Shown in pieces: positions 1 through 9,472 of a stretch of DNA of 31,513 bases; position 1 is the stretch's first letter, and every line of letters starts with the position of its first letter. This stretch comes from Bacteroidota bacterium. GTDB lineage: Bacteria; Bacteroidota; Bacteroidia; Bacteroidales; F082. The notes under the pieces were generated by a model that saw only the letters and a program-made list of their open reading frames with translations, made no database searches and had not been told where the DNA came from. The stretch spans positions 1 through 31,513 of the forward strand of contig JAEWWJ010000002.1 in assembly GCA_023396415.1 (NCBI GenBank), in the 5' to 3' direction. Made by a program: the position numbers and the translations under genes.

Positions 1-2006
1 ACCGTGCCATAAATCACGGAGGTGAAACTGCTGCTTGTAGCTGCTGCAATCAAAGAATCGTTTCTATACCACTTATAAGTAAAATTTGGATTGGAGGTTG
101 CAGTAAAAGTTTTTTCTTGGCCTACACAGCCATTCAAACCACCGTTAGCAGTGAGGTTCACCACCGGCCTTGGTAAAACGGTGATCATTATTTCGGTAGT
201 GTCAATACATTGTGAAAGGTTCTTTGCTGTTGCTGAATAGGTGTGTGTTCCAACTGTAGGGAACAAAACAACCGGATTTACATTGGTGGTGTCAGGATTG
301 ATCCATTTCCAAATGGAGCCTTCCTGCCCCGTCAATTTCAGGCTGAGCGGACTGTCCACACATACCGGATTATTGTTTGGTGTAATTACTAAGCTGGGTT
401 TGGGGCTGATCACCACCGTCACCGGTTGAATGGTGTAACAACCCGATGCTCCTTCTCCTTTAATGTAATAGGTTCCGCTGGTGGCAGCGGCAGGTGTTGC
501 ATAAGGGAGGGTTGCAAGTTCATTGGTCCAGTAGGTAAAGTTAAGACCGGGAGTGCTTCCGGCTGTTATAGCTGCCTTTGTGATGTCAATGGTTGCTGGG
601 GCGCATACCGGGGCAGGTTGGTTTATCACAAGGGTTGGAAGTGGATTAACAGTAATGGTAGCCGTTGTTGACGCCACTTCGTTGCACGCCCCACTTTGAA
701 CAATTGCTCTGAAATAGGTGGTTTGGGTGAGCGGGCCCGAAAGGTATGAAGCTTCTGTAAACGTAGTATCCACCCAATCAATTTGATTGTTGGAGTGTTG
801 CCATTTGATAATCGTTCCCACATAATTGTTGAGGGTTAAGGTGCCGCTGGTTGATCCGGCGCACACGGTTTTTGTTCCCGAAAGGTTTCCGCCGACTGAG
901 GCCGGTGCTTTGGTAATGCTTTTGCTGGCATTGTTGAAACATCCTGTAGCGGTAACTGTTTCGATAATACCTACCGATCCGGCATCCGGCGTACTCCAAT
1001 CAACCAATATTGAACTGGTTCCTGCTCCGGATGAGATGGTTCCGCCGGTTACTGACCAAGCATAAGTATGCCCTGGAGTATCAGTCACCGAATAGAAAGT
1101 GGCAGTAGGAAGTCCGCAAATGGCGGCAAGACCAAAAATTTGTGGGTTAGGTAAGTCGTTCACTGTGTTGGTAATACCCAATGAAGTGGCAGGACATCCG
1201 GTGGCTGAGGTAACGATCACGTCAACAATGTCTCCGTTTTGAAGCGCGTTGGTGGTGTAAGTGGCTATAGCTCCTGTTTGCTTGCTGATACCGTTAATCC
1301 TAAAGTTGAATTCGGTGCCTCCGCCGGCAGTAAATGTAACAGGGGTACCGGCACAAAAACTATTGTCAATATCACTGCTGATTAGCGTGGGGGTTGGAAT
1401 GGCATTCACAGTAATTGAGCCATTGGCAGTGCCACCTCCGCAGCCGCCTGTTAGGGTAACGCTATAGCTGAAGTTGCCAACAACAGTAGGCGTTCCACCG
1501 ATGGTGATTACATTGTTGTTGAAATTACCGGTTACACCGGCCGGCAAACCCGAGAAAGTAGCTCCTGTGGCCCCGGTTGTGGCATAGGTTATGCTTGGTG
1601 CCAGTGCTGCATTCAAACAAACCGTTTGGATGTTGGTGCTTGCGCCCGAGGTTAGATTAATGGAATTGGTTTGGTTAACAACGATATAGTTGTTTCTTGT
1701 TTTTGTGTAAACGTTATTCCCTTCGGTGAGTGTAAGGGTTATTGTTTTGGAACCTATGGTAGAATAGGTAACGGCATGTGGTCCGGGCGTTGTGGCTGTG
1801 GAGGGTGTGGCTCCCGATCCAAAATTCCATAAATAGGTGGTGCCTGGGACAATTCCCGTTGATCCATCAGTGAAATTAACAGTACCTCCCACGCATGTGG
1901 TGGTAGGACTGGCAGTAAAATCGGCTACTTGCCCAAACAATGGGTTTGCAAATGAAAAGACTGCCAGCGCAGCGAAGGCTATAAATAGTGTGTATAGATT
2001 TTTCAT
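1..2006 (-). CDS. Large Ig/PKD-repeat secreted surface protein, C-terminus beyond window
   Basis: The frame is open from the ATG at 2006 to the window edge, giving at least 668 residues; the end lies outside. The N-terminus MKNLYTLFIAFAALAVFSFA is a clear signal peptide ending near GQ. A PKD-like domain follows (FTASPTTTCVGGTVNFTD, then YLWNFGSGATPSTATTPGPH), then many Ig-like/PKD-like repeats, each with a Cys after a short strand, NPLP/NPxP linkers and Thr/Ser-rich strands. This pattern is typical of T9SS-exported adhesin-like proteins of Bacteroidota. A sorting domain would be expected at the missing C-terminus, but I cannot see it. The start lies 3 nt after the PorP/SprF stop, so it is probably the last visible gene of the same transcript. 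No enzymatic motif was seen. The role is inferred as a surface or adhesive filament; only the repeat architecture is observed. Confidence 0.85.
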   Translation of the reverse strand, partial: MKNLYTLFIAFAALAVFSFANPLFGQVADFTASPTTTCVGGTVNFTDGSTGIVPGTTYLWNFGSGATPSTATTPGPHAVTYSTIGSKTITLTLTEGNNVYTKTRNNYIVVNQTNSINLTSGASTNIQTVCLNAALAPSITYATTGATGATFSGLPAGVTGNFNNNVITIGGTPTVVGNFSYSVTLTGGCGGGTANGSITVNAIPTPTLISSDIDNSFCAGTPVTFTAGGGTEFNFRINGISKQTGAIATYTTNALQNGDIVDVIVTSATGCPATSLGITNTVNDLPNPQIFGLAAICGLPTATFYSVTDTPGHTYAWSVTGGTISSGAGTSSILVDWSTPDAGSVGIIETVTATGCFNNASKSITKAPASVGGNLSGTKTVCAGSTSGTLTLNNYVGTIIKWQHSNNQIDWVDTTFTEASYLSGPLTQTTYFRAIVQSGACNEVASTTATITVNPLPTLVINQPAPVCAPATIDITKAAITAGSTPGLNFTYWTNELATLPYATPAAATSGTYYIKGEGASGCYTIQPVTVVISPKPSLVITPNNNPVCVDSPLSLKLTGQEGSIWKWINPDTTNVNPVVLFPTVGTHTYSATAKNLSQCIDTTEIMITVLPRPVVNLTANGGLNGCVGQEKTFTATSNPNFTYKWYRNDSLIAAATSSSFTSVIYGT

Positions 2007-2009
2007 TTG

Positions 2010-3017
2010 TTAATCTCTCCTGTATTTTTGTTCGTATAACTGCTGGTAATCATGTAACATATAACGTCTGTTTTTTTGTTTCTGTCGAGGTTGTTGGTTT
2101 GCTCTCGTATTGTCATTATTTATTTGGCCAAACCTGAAGCCAAGGGTAATTTCATGCGATCCGCCTGAGTTGTCAAACATGCCGCCCAAGCCAATTTCAT
2201 AACTGTAATGCAGGTTTAAGCTGTTAAAAAGCTCACCTCCAACTCCAAGAGCCAACACCTGACTGTTGCGGTAGAGACCGCTGATCCAGAATTTCTTGTC
2301 GAAGATAAAGGTTGCAGAAACATCCACAATAGTGGGCTGGTGGAGTGTGCGCCGAACCACGGCATAAGGCATCAGCTCAAGGGTAGGGCTGAGGGCAAAG
2401 GTGTTTCCGATGTGAAAGAGCAACTCTTGTTCAAAAGCGAAATTACCTTGGCTTTGCAACAGATAGGCATCTTTGGTGCGCAAAAGGGTTGGCATTCCAA
2501 TGCCCACTTCAAAAGCACGGTTATAATACACCAAGCCAAAGCCGGCATTGTAATTCATCTTGGTCAACACATCTAAGTTTCGGAAAAGAGGATCATTAAT
2601 GTTTCCATTGATGTCGGAAGCGCTCAGGGTGTTTTGATATACACTTCCCCACAAACCAAAACTCAAATATTGCTCTTCGGCAATCTGTAAGCGATAGGTA
2701 TAGCTTAAAGCACCCTTAAAGCGTTGAAAAATATCAACCTTGTCCATGAAAGCCTCTCCACCAAGGTACATATTGTTGCCCAAATGGAAGTAAGTGTTGA
2801 AACGCAGGGTTTCGGGACTGCCGCTGCCAAAGTCAAACCAATCTTTTCGATAGTTGAAGAAAAAAGCAGCGTTGTCGCGGCTGCCGGCAGTGGCCGGGCT
2901 GATCGAATATGGATTGATGAGGTAATGATCCGTCATCGGAAATTGCTGTCCAACAGATTCTATTCCAATGAGTAAGCATCCCAGCCCCAACAGATAGTAA
3001 GTTATTTTTCGTATCAT
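2010..3017 (-). CDS. PorP/SprF family type IX secretion outer-membrane protein
   Basis: This 335-residue protein has a signal peptide (MIRKITYYLLGLGCLLIGIE...GQ) followed by the family opening QFPMTDHYLINPYSISPATAG and the FNYRKDW motif. Alternating aromatic beta strands then predict an outer-membrane barrel. This is the PorP/SprF family (TIGR03519 type), which in Flavobacterium supports secretion of SprB-like proteins with type B tails. The C-terminus is basic and Gln-rich. Its ATG overlaps the TGA of the upstream type B gene as ATGA, so translation is probably coupled and the upstream protein is its likely client. A close paralogue lies at 8399-9472. Family assignment is firm; client specificity is inferred from position. 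Confidence 0.93.
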   Translation of the reverse strand: MIRKITYYLLGLGCLLIGIESVGQQFPMTDHYLINPYSISPATAGSRDNAAFFFNYRKDWFDFGSGSPETLRFNTYFHLGNNMYLGGEAFMDKVDIFQRFKGALSYTYRLQIAEEQYLSFGLWGSVYQNTLSASDINGNINDPLFRNLDVLTKMNYNAGFGLVYYNRAFEVGIGMPTLLRTKDAYLLQSQGNFAFEQELLFHIGNTFALSPTLELMPYAVVRRTLHQPTIVDVSATFIFDKKFWISGLYRNSQVLALGVGGELFNSLNLHYSYEIGLGGMFDNSGGSHEITLGFRFGQINNDNTRANQQPRQKQKNRRYMLHDYQQLYEQKYRRD

Positions 3018-4588
3018 CGTAGCAGGGTTATGGTACCTTTATAAATTTCACCTTCTGCACCTTTGATGATGTAGAAGTAAGAGCCTTCGGGCAATGGATT
3101 GTTTTCGTAATTGCCCTTCCAATCGTTCTGATAATTTGTGGTGCTGTACACCAGCATCCCCGAACGGGTGTAGATACTTACAATGGCCGGACGTAGTGCA
3201 TTCAACATACTTATTTCCCAGGTGTCGTTGAATCCATCGCCGTTGGGAGTTAAAATGTTTTGAATTTTCAAGGATGGATCGAATGGAAACTCGCTTTTTA
3301 CTACGCCTATGTTAACGGGATTGCTCGAGCAGCCATCGCGATAAGCCACTGCTGTATAGTTGCCCGGTCTGACTACCGTCAAACGATCATTGCCAATTTG
3401 TTGGTTCCATTTCAGGCTATCGAAAGTGCCATAAGCCCGCAAACGGATGGTATCGTTGCGAAACAACACCAAAGGTAGTTCGATGATTTGTGAGCCATCC
3501 GCTAATCCAACGGTAAGGTTAGGTTTGGGCGATGAGGTGAAGTTTCCTGTCACCTCGGTTATGCAACCGGTTGTAGTAGTTACTGTTAGGGTAACTGGAA
3601 AAACTCCGGATTGTGCGAAGGTAGTCACCGGGTTTTGAATGTCGGAGGTTCGGCCATTGCCAAAAGTCCATGCCCAGCTTTCGATATTTCCATAAGTAAG
3701 AAAGGCTTTTCCAATAAATTGGATAGGAACTTGGCTGCAAGTAGGTGAATAAGTGAAGCTTATAATGGGTTGATCGCCAACGATCACCGGTAAATACTTG
3801 ATATGGGCCTCGGTGCTGTGTTTGGTAATTACTTTGATGCCCACCAAATATTCGCCCGGATTTTCAAAATCGAACTGCTGGCTGCTGCCTGTGCCATCAT
3901 CAAACATCAGGTCGTGGTCCAGATCCCAACTTATGGATTGGATGGTATCATTGGTCAAAATTTTAGTTTCAAAAAAGGTCGTTTCGCCAAAACAGCTTGG
4001 GGTGTATTCAAAAGCAGCGATGGTAGTGTAGTTCACGTCCACTTGTGCTGTAGCCTTTGAAGCACATCCTAAAGACGAGGTTCCTGTAACGGTATAAAAA
4101 TTTTCAGGAAATGATGGCTCTACAAACAACTGATTTCCAATGGTACCATTGTCCCAAACATAAACTGCTGCTCCGGTGGCGGTGAGCAAAACGGCTTCAC
4201 CTGGAAGTAAGGCAGTATAATTGGGCGTAATGGCAATGGTAGGACGTGGGTTTACATTCACATTCAATGTGTCGCTTTCCTCAATGTTTTGGAGGTTCTT
4301 GATGCGTACCCAATATTGCGTAGTATCCGTAGGATGCACGTCAATAAAACGGTTGTTGGAGCCGGTGCTCCAAAAATATTCCGTTGCCAATGGGGCTTCT
4401 AAGCGGACGGTGTCATTTTTACAAATGGTGAGATCGGGCCCAAGAAAACCATCAACGATTTTTTTAACAGGATCGTGAACTGGATGCAATTGGGGTTTTG
4501 TTTCACCGTAGCTTGTTGCGTAACTGCCCAAAACCATCAGTAAAAATAGCGGCAGCCATCGCAACAGTGGTTTGATCGGATATTTCAT
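3014..4588 (-). CDS. PKD-domain surface protein with T9SS type B (gliding-associated) C-terminal domain
   Basis: This protein has 524 residues with an N-terminal signal peptide (PIKPLLRWLPLFLLMVLGSY). Ig-like segments (DLTICKNDTVRLEAP, WSTGSNNRFIDV) are followed by PKD domains (SISWDLDHD, SWAWTFGNGRTSD). The tail starts at ILTPNGDGFNDTWEIS and ends with LPEGSYFYIIKGAEGEIYKG, the signature of the gliding-motility-associated C-terminal domain (TIGR04131 type). It is similar along its whole length to the C-terminal half of the 9472-12243 protein but lacks the NodB-like domain, so it is a truncated or shuffled paralogue. A -7-like element lies upstream at 4682-4689, so it may start a second transcription unit. 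It is probably exported through T9SS and attached to the cell surface, with the overlapping PorP/SprF protein as partner. Confidence 0.9.
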   Translation of the reverse strand: MKYPIKPLLRWLPLFLLMVLGSYATSYGETKPQLHPVHDPVKKIVDGFLGPDLTICKNDTVRLEAPLATEYFWSTGSNNRFIDVHPTDTTQYWVRIKNLQNIEESDTLNVNVNPRPTIAITPNYTALLPGEAVLLTATGAAVYVWDNGTIGNQLFVEPSFPENFYTVTGTSSLGCASKATAQVDVNYTTIAAFEYTPSCFGETTFFETKILTNDTIQSISWDLDHDLMFDDGTGSSQQFDFENPGEYLVGIKVITKHSTEAHIKYLPVIVGDQPIISFTYSPTCSQVPIQFIGKAFLTYGNIESWAWTFGNGRTSDIQNPVTTFAQSGVFPVTLTVTTTTGCITEVTGNFTSSPKPNLTVGLADGSQIIELPLVLFRNDTIRLRAYGTFDSLKWNQQIGNDRLTVVRPGNYTAVAYRDGCSSNPVNIGVVKSEFPFDPSLKIQNILTPNGDGFNDTWEISMLNALRPAIVSIYTRSGMLVYSTTNYQNDWKGNYENNPLPEGSYFYIIKGAEGEIYKGTITLLR

Positions 4589-4681
4589 ATCTTGGCCTTC
4601 AATGATTAATTAATCCGTAAAAGTAATGCGTCTTTAACAAATCCCAAAATTTTAACTTATAAAAATAAGGGTTTTCCTACA

Positions 4682-4689
4682 CAAAAGTA
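4682..4689 (-). promoter_or_regulatory. Possible Bacteroidota -7 promoter element
   Basis: On the minus strand this reads TACTTTTG, a match to the TAnnTTTG -7 consensus. It would give a leader of roughly 90 nt before the 4588 start. No good -33 TTG at about 19-21 nt was found, so support is moderate to weak. Confidence 0.35.
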
Positions 4690-4747
4690 ACATTATTGGC
4701 TTACCGTCAGCGGACAATTGGCACAAATGAAGTGACAAAGATGTTTT

Positions 4748-4759
4748 TAAAGCGCTTTA
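4748..4759. promoter_or_regulatory. 12-bp perfect palindrome TAAAGCGCTTTA, possible operator
   Basis: This perfect palindrome sits in the 287-bp gap between the 4876-8388 and 3014-4588 genes, upstream of the candidate -7 element. It could be a regulator site or a chance AT-rich palindrome. No second copy was found in the window. Confidence 0.2.
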
Positions 4760-4875
4760 GCATTTAATTATTTTGAAATTGAAGAATTTAAATTGCTGTC
4801 TTATTCAGCATAAAATGATTGAACATAGATCGCTGAAACACTATTGAAAATAGAACAAAATCAGTTACTTATATT

Positions 4876-7800
4876 TCAAAAGTCTTTTTTTTGAATGACA
4901 ATTTTAATTATCTGTTGAAATGCTTCTGCCTCAAGCTGTAATAAGTATATTCCATCAGAGATTTCCGGCACTGAAACATCAAATGGGGCAGCCGGTAGTA
5001 ATTCAAGCGTTTTTGGCGTTTGCCAAACAACTTTCCCTGCCAAGTTCATCAAACTCATTTTTAAATCTACAAATGGCTGTTCGCTTTGCACTCGAAAACT
5101 ACCGTTGCTCGGATTGGGAACGATGGTGATCTGATGCCTTAAGTCGTTTTCATTTAAGCCAATATAACAATCATCACGAACGGTGAAAAGAATGCTGTCG
5201 GCAGTTGAACATCCGCCGCTTACACCTATCACGGTGATTTTTCGGCTTGTCCCGGGCAGATATGAGGCAGCGTTGATTTCCACTTGTCGCGACTGATGGC
5301 CGGTGGACCAATAATAGATATCAAATCCTGCGCCGGCATCCAAAAGCACTGTTTCCTTAGGACAAACCGCTGTGTCCGGCCCCAATTCGATGCGTTGATT
5401 AAAAGCAATCACACGGGTTGAGGCTGAATCCAATCCAGCACAACCTTGAGCGTTGGTAATTTCGTAATAGAGTGTATGAATTCCGGCTCCGGCAACCGAA
5501 GGAACAAAAGTGTTGTCCACCAGTTCGACTCCCGAAAAGACACCTCCGGCTGGAGTGCCGATCACTAACGATGGAGCATCATTTTCACAATAAACAGGCA
5601 ATAGTCCACTCAAGATGGCTTGTGGAGCAGGCAACACATTGATGGTGATTGAAGCCTCATCAGTACATCCGAAAATTGAAAAACCTTCAACTGTATAGGT
5701 CGTGTTGGTAAGGGGTTTCACGATAATTTGCGTTGAAGTTGAATTGTTTTCCCAAAGGTAAGTTGCAGCTCCTGAGGCGGTTAAAACTACCGAGCTCCCG
5801 CTGCAAACCGGGTTGGTGGTGGCTTGTAGGGTAACCTCCGGCAACGGATGAACGGTAACCAAAACTGAATCGCGATTGGTGCAAAATGCCGGACCGGGAC
5901 CTGTTATCGTGGCAAAATAGTAGGATGTGGCGGAAGGTGAAACTTCTACCGAATAGGATGATGCAATGGTTTGGTTGTTGTACGTCCAAACGCACGACTG
6001 GCCTCCTGACGCAAGCAATGTAACCGATTCGCCTGCGCAGATGGCCACATCATTGCTGACGGTCATGGTTGGTTTTGGGCTCACGACGATATAAATTTCT
6101 TTTTCAACAAAACAACCCAAAGCGGTGAGGGCTTTCACTGTGATGGTGCTGCTTTGGTTGAGGGTGAAGTTGCGGGTGATGCTCGTTTGTCCGTTGGTGG
6201 GTACGGTGATGGTTTCGTTAAAAATGAGTGTAACTACCGATACAGCAGGGTCTATTTCAACATGTATGCCTACTGCTGTTCCTGCACAAACGGTACTGCT
6301 TCCTCCTTCTATAGAAAGGGTGAAATCAGGCAAAGAATATGCCGTAACAAAAGCAGTATCAGTGGCTTTGCAGCCATACCCGTTGGTGGCTTTTAGCCAA
6401 CAGGCCGTGGTTCCGGCTTGCTCGGGAGTGAACTGTAAGCTGGTCATTCCTGTGCTTCCATTCCACCATTCATAGATCTCAGCAAACTGAACAGCGCCAT
6501 TAAGGGTGACGCTTTCTCCTATACAAATATCAGCAAATGAAGGTGTTACATTCACTACCGGAATATCCCAAACATGAACAATTAATGAGTCGCTTGCAAC
6601 GCAACCATTTTCGGTGGTGATAAACAGTTTCACCGTTGCGGTATCGCTAAGGATCAATTGAAACGAAGACCCGCTTGCCGGTTGTTCAACTCCATCAACC
6701 ATCCAAGCATATAAATAATTTGGATTTTCAGGACCACTGAGGTTAATGGTATCGCCGGGGCATCCGAAAACATCTTCGCCCAACTCAAAAACTACCAAAG
6801 GTAAAACGCTCACTGTTACTGTGTCTTGTGCAACGCAACCATTTGCATCGGTAACTTTTACCCAAACATCTGCAGTGGCGGGAGGGCAAAAAACAATACT
6901 TGCGGTCGTTTCGCCTGTGCTCCAAAGGTAGGTGCTGCCTGCTGCTTCTTCAACTTCAAAGTTGGCGCATTGTCCTGCGCAAATCTCAATATCTTCACCC
7001 AAATCCACCTCGCAAGTGGAACAAAACCCTGGTTCATATTCAATGCCTTGCAGATTGCACAAGCGGTTTTTTAATTCCGAAAAATCAGGCCCTTTTGGCA
7101 ACATCAACGCATAATCCATTGCCACCAAAGCATTGTATTCAGTGGGATTGGCCTCGGCCAAAGATACATAGTTTTCAGCCAATTGAAGCAAATCATCTAC
7201 AACTCCTCCCTGCCAACGGAGGTTGATCAAAGCTTTGTTCTGTCCCACACCGTTGTGTGTGTTACCACTTCCACCGATGATGTTAATGGAAGAAATTATA
7301 GCGTCACTTTCAACCACAAGGCTCAAAGCGTAGTGTCTTAAATCAACTGGTAAATCTCCTGTTAATGTTACTATGGCAGTGTTGCCGGTAAGGGCGTAAT
7401 TGATGGTAGTCAATTGTCGAACAATTTGATAATCAATTATTTCTTCCTCAGTTGTCATCCAAATGTTATCGCTGCCATTTTTGCCGTAAGTAGTAGCAAT
7501 GTAGTTAAAGTCGGCAAGAAATGAGGCTTGCGGGTAATCTTCAACAATGCGATGCGTAAAAATAGGCATCCATAAATGTTTTCCGGTGGTGGCAGCCGTG
7601 GCAAATTGATCGGCCATCTGCTGCACATTTACAGTTTCGCCTAATGTTCGGTTCAGCTCAAGGGGTTGATTCCAGTTGTTGAGTGTGCCAACATCCAAAC
7701 CGATTTCGGGTATTATTCCCGAAGCTCCCATCCTCAACGATGACCGGTAACCTTCTGCAAAAGCAACATCTGTGTAAGGTGTGGCACCATTGGGGTTGAC

Positions 7801-8388
7801 AAATATTCTGGTTTTTACACCCGATGGGGTTACATTCAATAATCTCCGCCGGATAAAACTCTCGTTGCGACGGATGGAGTATTTCATGTATTCGGGCTCG
7901 ACGAACGCATCAGAAGTAAATCCATGATTATTCACACTGCAGCCGTTTTCGTACATTACCGACAATTGTGGCCAAGTGACTGCGCCATAACCATTTCCCG
8001 GCTGGTGCATATCGGTATTATTATACCCGCTGTAAGAAAAAACCGAACTGCTAAGTTTAAATGAGATGTCATTGCCGCAGCCATCGGTGTAAAATAAGCC
8101 TGGATAATTGGTTCCAGACGAATTAATGCCGGTAAAAAAAGAAAATCCGAGTGTGAAAACATCCTCAAAACCATCATCAGTATGAAAACTAAGCGCAAAA
8201 TCTTTGTTGTAACGCAGTATGGCCTTACTGACATTTAGCGTAGTAGGGGTGTCAACAAAATTTATCATCACATATTGCACGTCGGGATTGTTGGCCTTGT
8301 TTTGCGCTTGTGCGGAGGCAATCATCAAAAATGAAAATAAAGTTCCCGTGATGAGGGCTAAAAAAGTAGAAATATTCTTGGGATTCAT
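4876..8388 (-). CDS. NodB-like domain protein with Ig-like repeats and T9SS type A sorting domain
   Basis: The frame is open up to an ATG at 8457, but I choose the ATG at 8388: it gives a clean signal peptide (MNPKNISTFLALITGTLFSF, then ASAQAQ) and lies 10 nt after the upstream stop. Residues about 55-330 form a divergent polysaccharide-deacetylase (NodB/CE4-like) region with FALSFHTDDG, GLFYTDG, a VNNHGFTSD motif, IFVNPNG and DNIWMTTEEEIIDY. The canonical second His of HxxxH is absent. About eight Ig-like repeats follow (WSTGETTASIVF, TYLWENNSTSTQ, YYWSTGHQSR). The end (ITIVPNPSNGSFRV, then DGIYLLQLEAE and a Lys-rich finish) is a type A Por secretion tail (TIGR04183 type). It is a paralogue of the 9472-12243 protein in the NodB part only. 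Deacetylase activity is uncertain; surface export is well supported. Confidence 0.88.
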   Translation of the reverse strand: MNPKNISTFLALITGTLFSFLMIASAQAQNKANNPDVQYVMINFVDTPTTLNVSKAILRYNKDFALSFHTDDGFEDVFTLGFSFFTGINSSGTNYPGLFYTDGCGNDISFKLSSSVFSYSGYNNTDMHQPGNGYGAVTWPQLSVMYENGCSVNNHGFTSDAFVEPEYMKYSIRRNESFIRRRLLNVTPSGVKTRIFVNPNGATPYTDVAFAEGYRSSLRMGASGIIPEIGLDVGTLNNWNQPLELNRTLGETVNVQQMADQFATAATTGKHLWMPIFTHRIVEDYPQASFLADFNYIATTYGKNGSDNIWMTTEEEIIDYQIVRQLTTINYALTGNTAIVTLTGDLPVDLRHYALSLVVESDAIISSINIIGGSGNTHNGVGQNKALINLRWQGGVVDDLLQLAENYVSLAEANPTEYNALVAMDYALMLPKGPDFSELKNRLCNLQGIEYEPGFCSTCEVDLGEDIEICAGQCANFEVEEAAGSTYLWSTGETTASIVFCPPATADVWVKVTDANGCVAQDTVTVSVLPLVVFELGEDVFGCPGDTINLSGPENPNYLYAWMVDGVEQPASGSSFQLILSDTATVKLFITTENGCVASDSLIVHVWDIPVVNVTPSFADICIGESVTLNGAVQFAEIYEWWNGSTGMTSLQFTPEQAGTTACWLKATNGYGCKATDTAFVTAYSLPDFTLSIEGGSSTVCAGTAVGIHVEIDPAVSVVTLIFNETITVPTNGQTSITRNFTLNQSSTITVKALTALGCFVEKEIYIVVSPKPTMTVSNDVAICAGESVTLLASGGQSCVWTYNNQTIASSYSVEVSPSATSYYFATITGPGPAFCTNRDSVLVTVHPLPEVTLQATTNPVCSGSSVVLTASGAATYLWENNSTSTQIIVKPLTNTTYTVEGFSIFGCTDEASITINVLPAPQAILSGLLPVYCENDAPSLVIGTPAGGVFSGVELVDNTFVPSVAGAGIHTLYYEITNAQGCAGLDSASTRVIAFNQRIELGPDTAVCPKETVLLDAGAGFDIYYWSTGHQSRQVEINAASYLPGTSRKITVIGVSGGCSTADSILFTVRDDCYIGLNENDLRHQITIVPNPSNGSFRVQSEQPFVDLKMSLMNLAGKVVWQTPKTLELLPAAPFDVSVPEISDGIYLLQLEAEAFQQIIKIVIQKKDF

Positions 8389-8398
8389 GATAAAAGTC

Positions 8399-9472
8399 TT
8401 AATATTTCTCATAAGGCGCATATTGCAATGGCCTAAGAGGTGCTGTCTTAATGACACGTTTTTTCTTTGCCTTCTTCTTCGCTTTTTCTTTGATTTTCTT
8501 TTCTTTCAGCTTTTCCTCACTTGGTTTTTCGCGAATATCAATGCGATGCCGTTGTCCCGATCTGCCTTTCACAGTTCGGCTGTTGTCGTGTTGGCGTGTA
8601 AAAGCGATGCTTATTTCGTGCGAATTGCCTGCAAAACGGTGAATGCCTCCCACGCCGGCTTCAAAGGTGTAGTGCAGCAGTAAACCGTTGAGTACTCGGC
8701 CTCCGAGGCTGAATCCAAAGAGGGAGGTGTTACGATACAGCACGCCCATCCAAAGTTGTTTGTTATAAACCAACATGGCTGATACATCCATAATCATGGG
8801 TTGATTCACTGTTTTTCTGAACAGCATACTGGGTTGAATTTCCCAATATTGATGAATGTCGTAGCGGTTGACAACATATAAATCATAGGCCCTTTCAAAG
8901 GTAAAATCGCCTGTACTTAACTCGCTGTAAGCATTTTTAGTGCGGAACATCACCGGCATCCCAAAAGCAACATGCAAATTGCGATGGTTGTAAACTAAAC
9001 CAAACGATGAATTGAAGCTGGAGTTGAACAGGCGGTCAAGGTTGCGCAATACAGGATCATCCAAATCAACATTGGCTTGGTCGAGCCTGATGACACCTTG
9101 ATAAAATTGCCCGGCCAAACCGAAGCTGAGGTATTGTTCGTAGCCCACTTCGAGCCGATAGGTATAGCTCAAACCGGCTTTTAGACGGTAAAAAATATCT
9201 GCAAAATCGGTATAAACTTCGCCGCCTAAGTACATATTTCTGACAATTGGAACATGTCCGTTGATACGAAAAGTTTGTGGGCTGCCTTCAATAGCTGACC
9301 AATCGTTTCGAAAATTCATAAACAGCTCTGAACGATTGAAGGAGCCAGCAAAAGCGGGGTTCAACGAGTAAGGATTCACGAGGTAATGCGACGAAATAGG
9401 AAACTGCTGCCCTGTGACACATTGGCCCGAAACTATCAGAAGCAAGAAGATGGCAAGTCGAAGTATTTTCAT
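8399..9472 (-). CDS. PorP/SprF family T9SS outer-membrane protein with Lys-rich tail
   Basis: This 357-residue protein is a close paralogue of the one at 2010-3017. It has a signal peptide (MKILRLAIFLLLIVSGQCVTGQ), the opening QFPISSHYLVNPYSLNPAFAG, the FMNFRNDW motif, then repeated beta strands with NMYLGGEVYTD and YRLEVGYEQYLSFGL. The last 55 residues are strongly basic (EKLKEKKIKEKAKKKAKKK), more so than in the paralogue; such a tail probably lies in the periplasm. Its ATG shares one base with the TAA of the upstream type B gene (TAATG), so the two are translationally coupled. By analogy with SprF-SprB it would serve export or surface assembly of that upstream protein. Family call firm, partner inferred. 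Confidence 0.93.
   Translation of the reverse strand: MKILRLAIFLLLIVSGQCVTGQQFPISSHYLVNPYSLNPAFAGSFNRSELFMNFRNDWSAIEGSPQTFRINGHVPIVRNMYLGGEVYTDFADIFYRLKAGLSYTYRLEVGYEQYLSFGLAGQFYQGVIRLDQANVDLDDPVLRNLDRLFNSSFNSSFGLVYNHRNLHVAFGMPVMFRTKNAYSELSTGDFTFERAYDLYVVNRYDIHQYWEIQPSMLFRKTVNQPMIMDVSAMLVYNKQLWMGVLYRNTSLFGFSLGGRVLNGLLLHYTFEAGVGGIHRFAGNSHEISIAFTRQHDNSRTVKGRSGQRHRIDIREKPSEEKLKEKKIKEKAKKKAKKKRVIKTAPLRPLQYAPYEKY

Noticed and set aside
6125..6475. Plus-strand ORFs of 80-116 codons within 6125-6475
   Set aside because: They are antisense to the Ig-repeat region of the type A protein, which has clear coding content on the minus strand.
8219..8683. 154-residue plus-strand ORF rich in Phe and Leu
   Set aside because: It is the antisense shadow of the Lys-rich tail of the PorP/SprF gene and the adjacent signal peptide region; no start context or family.
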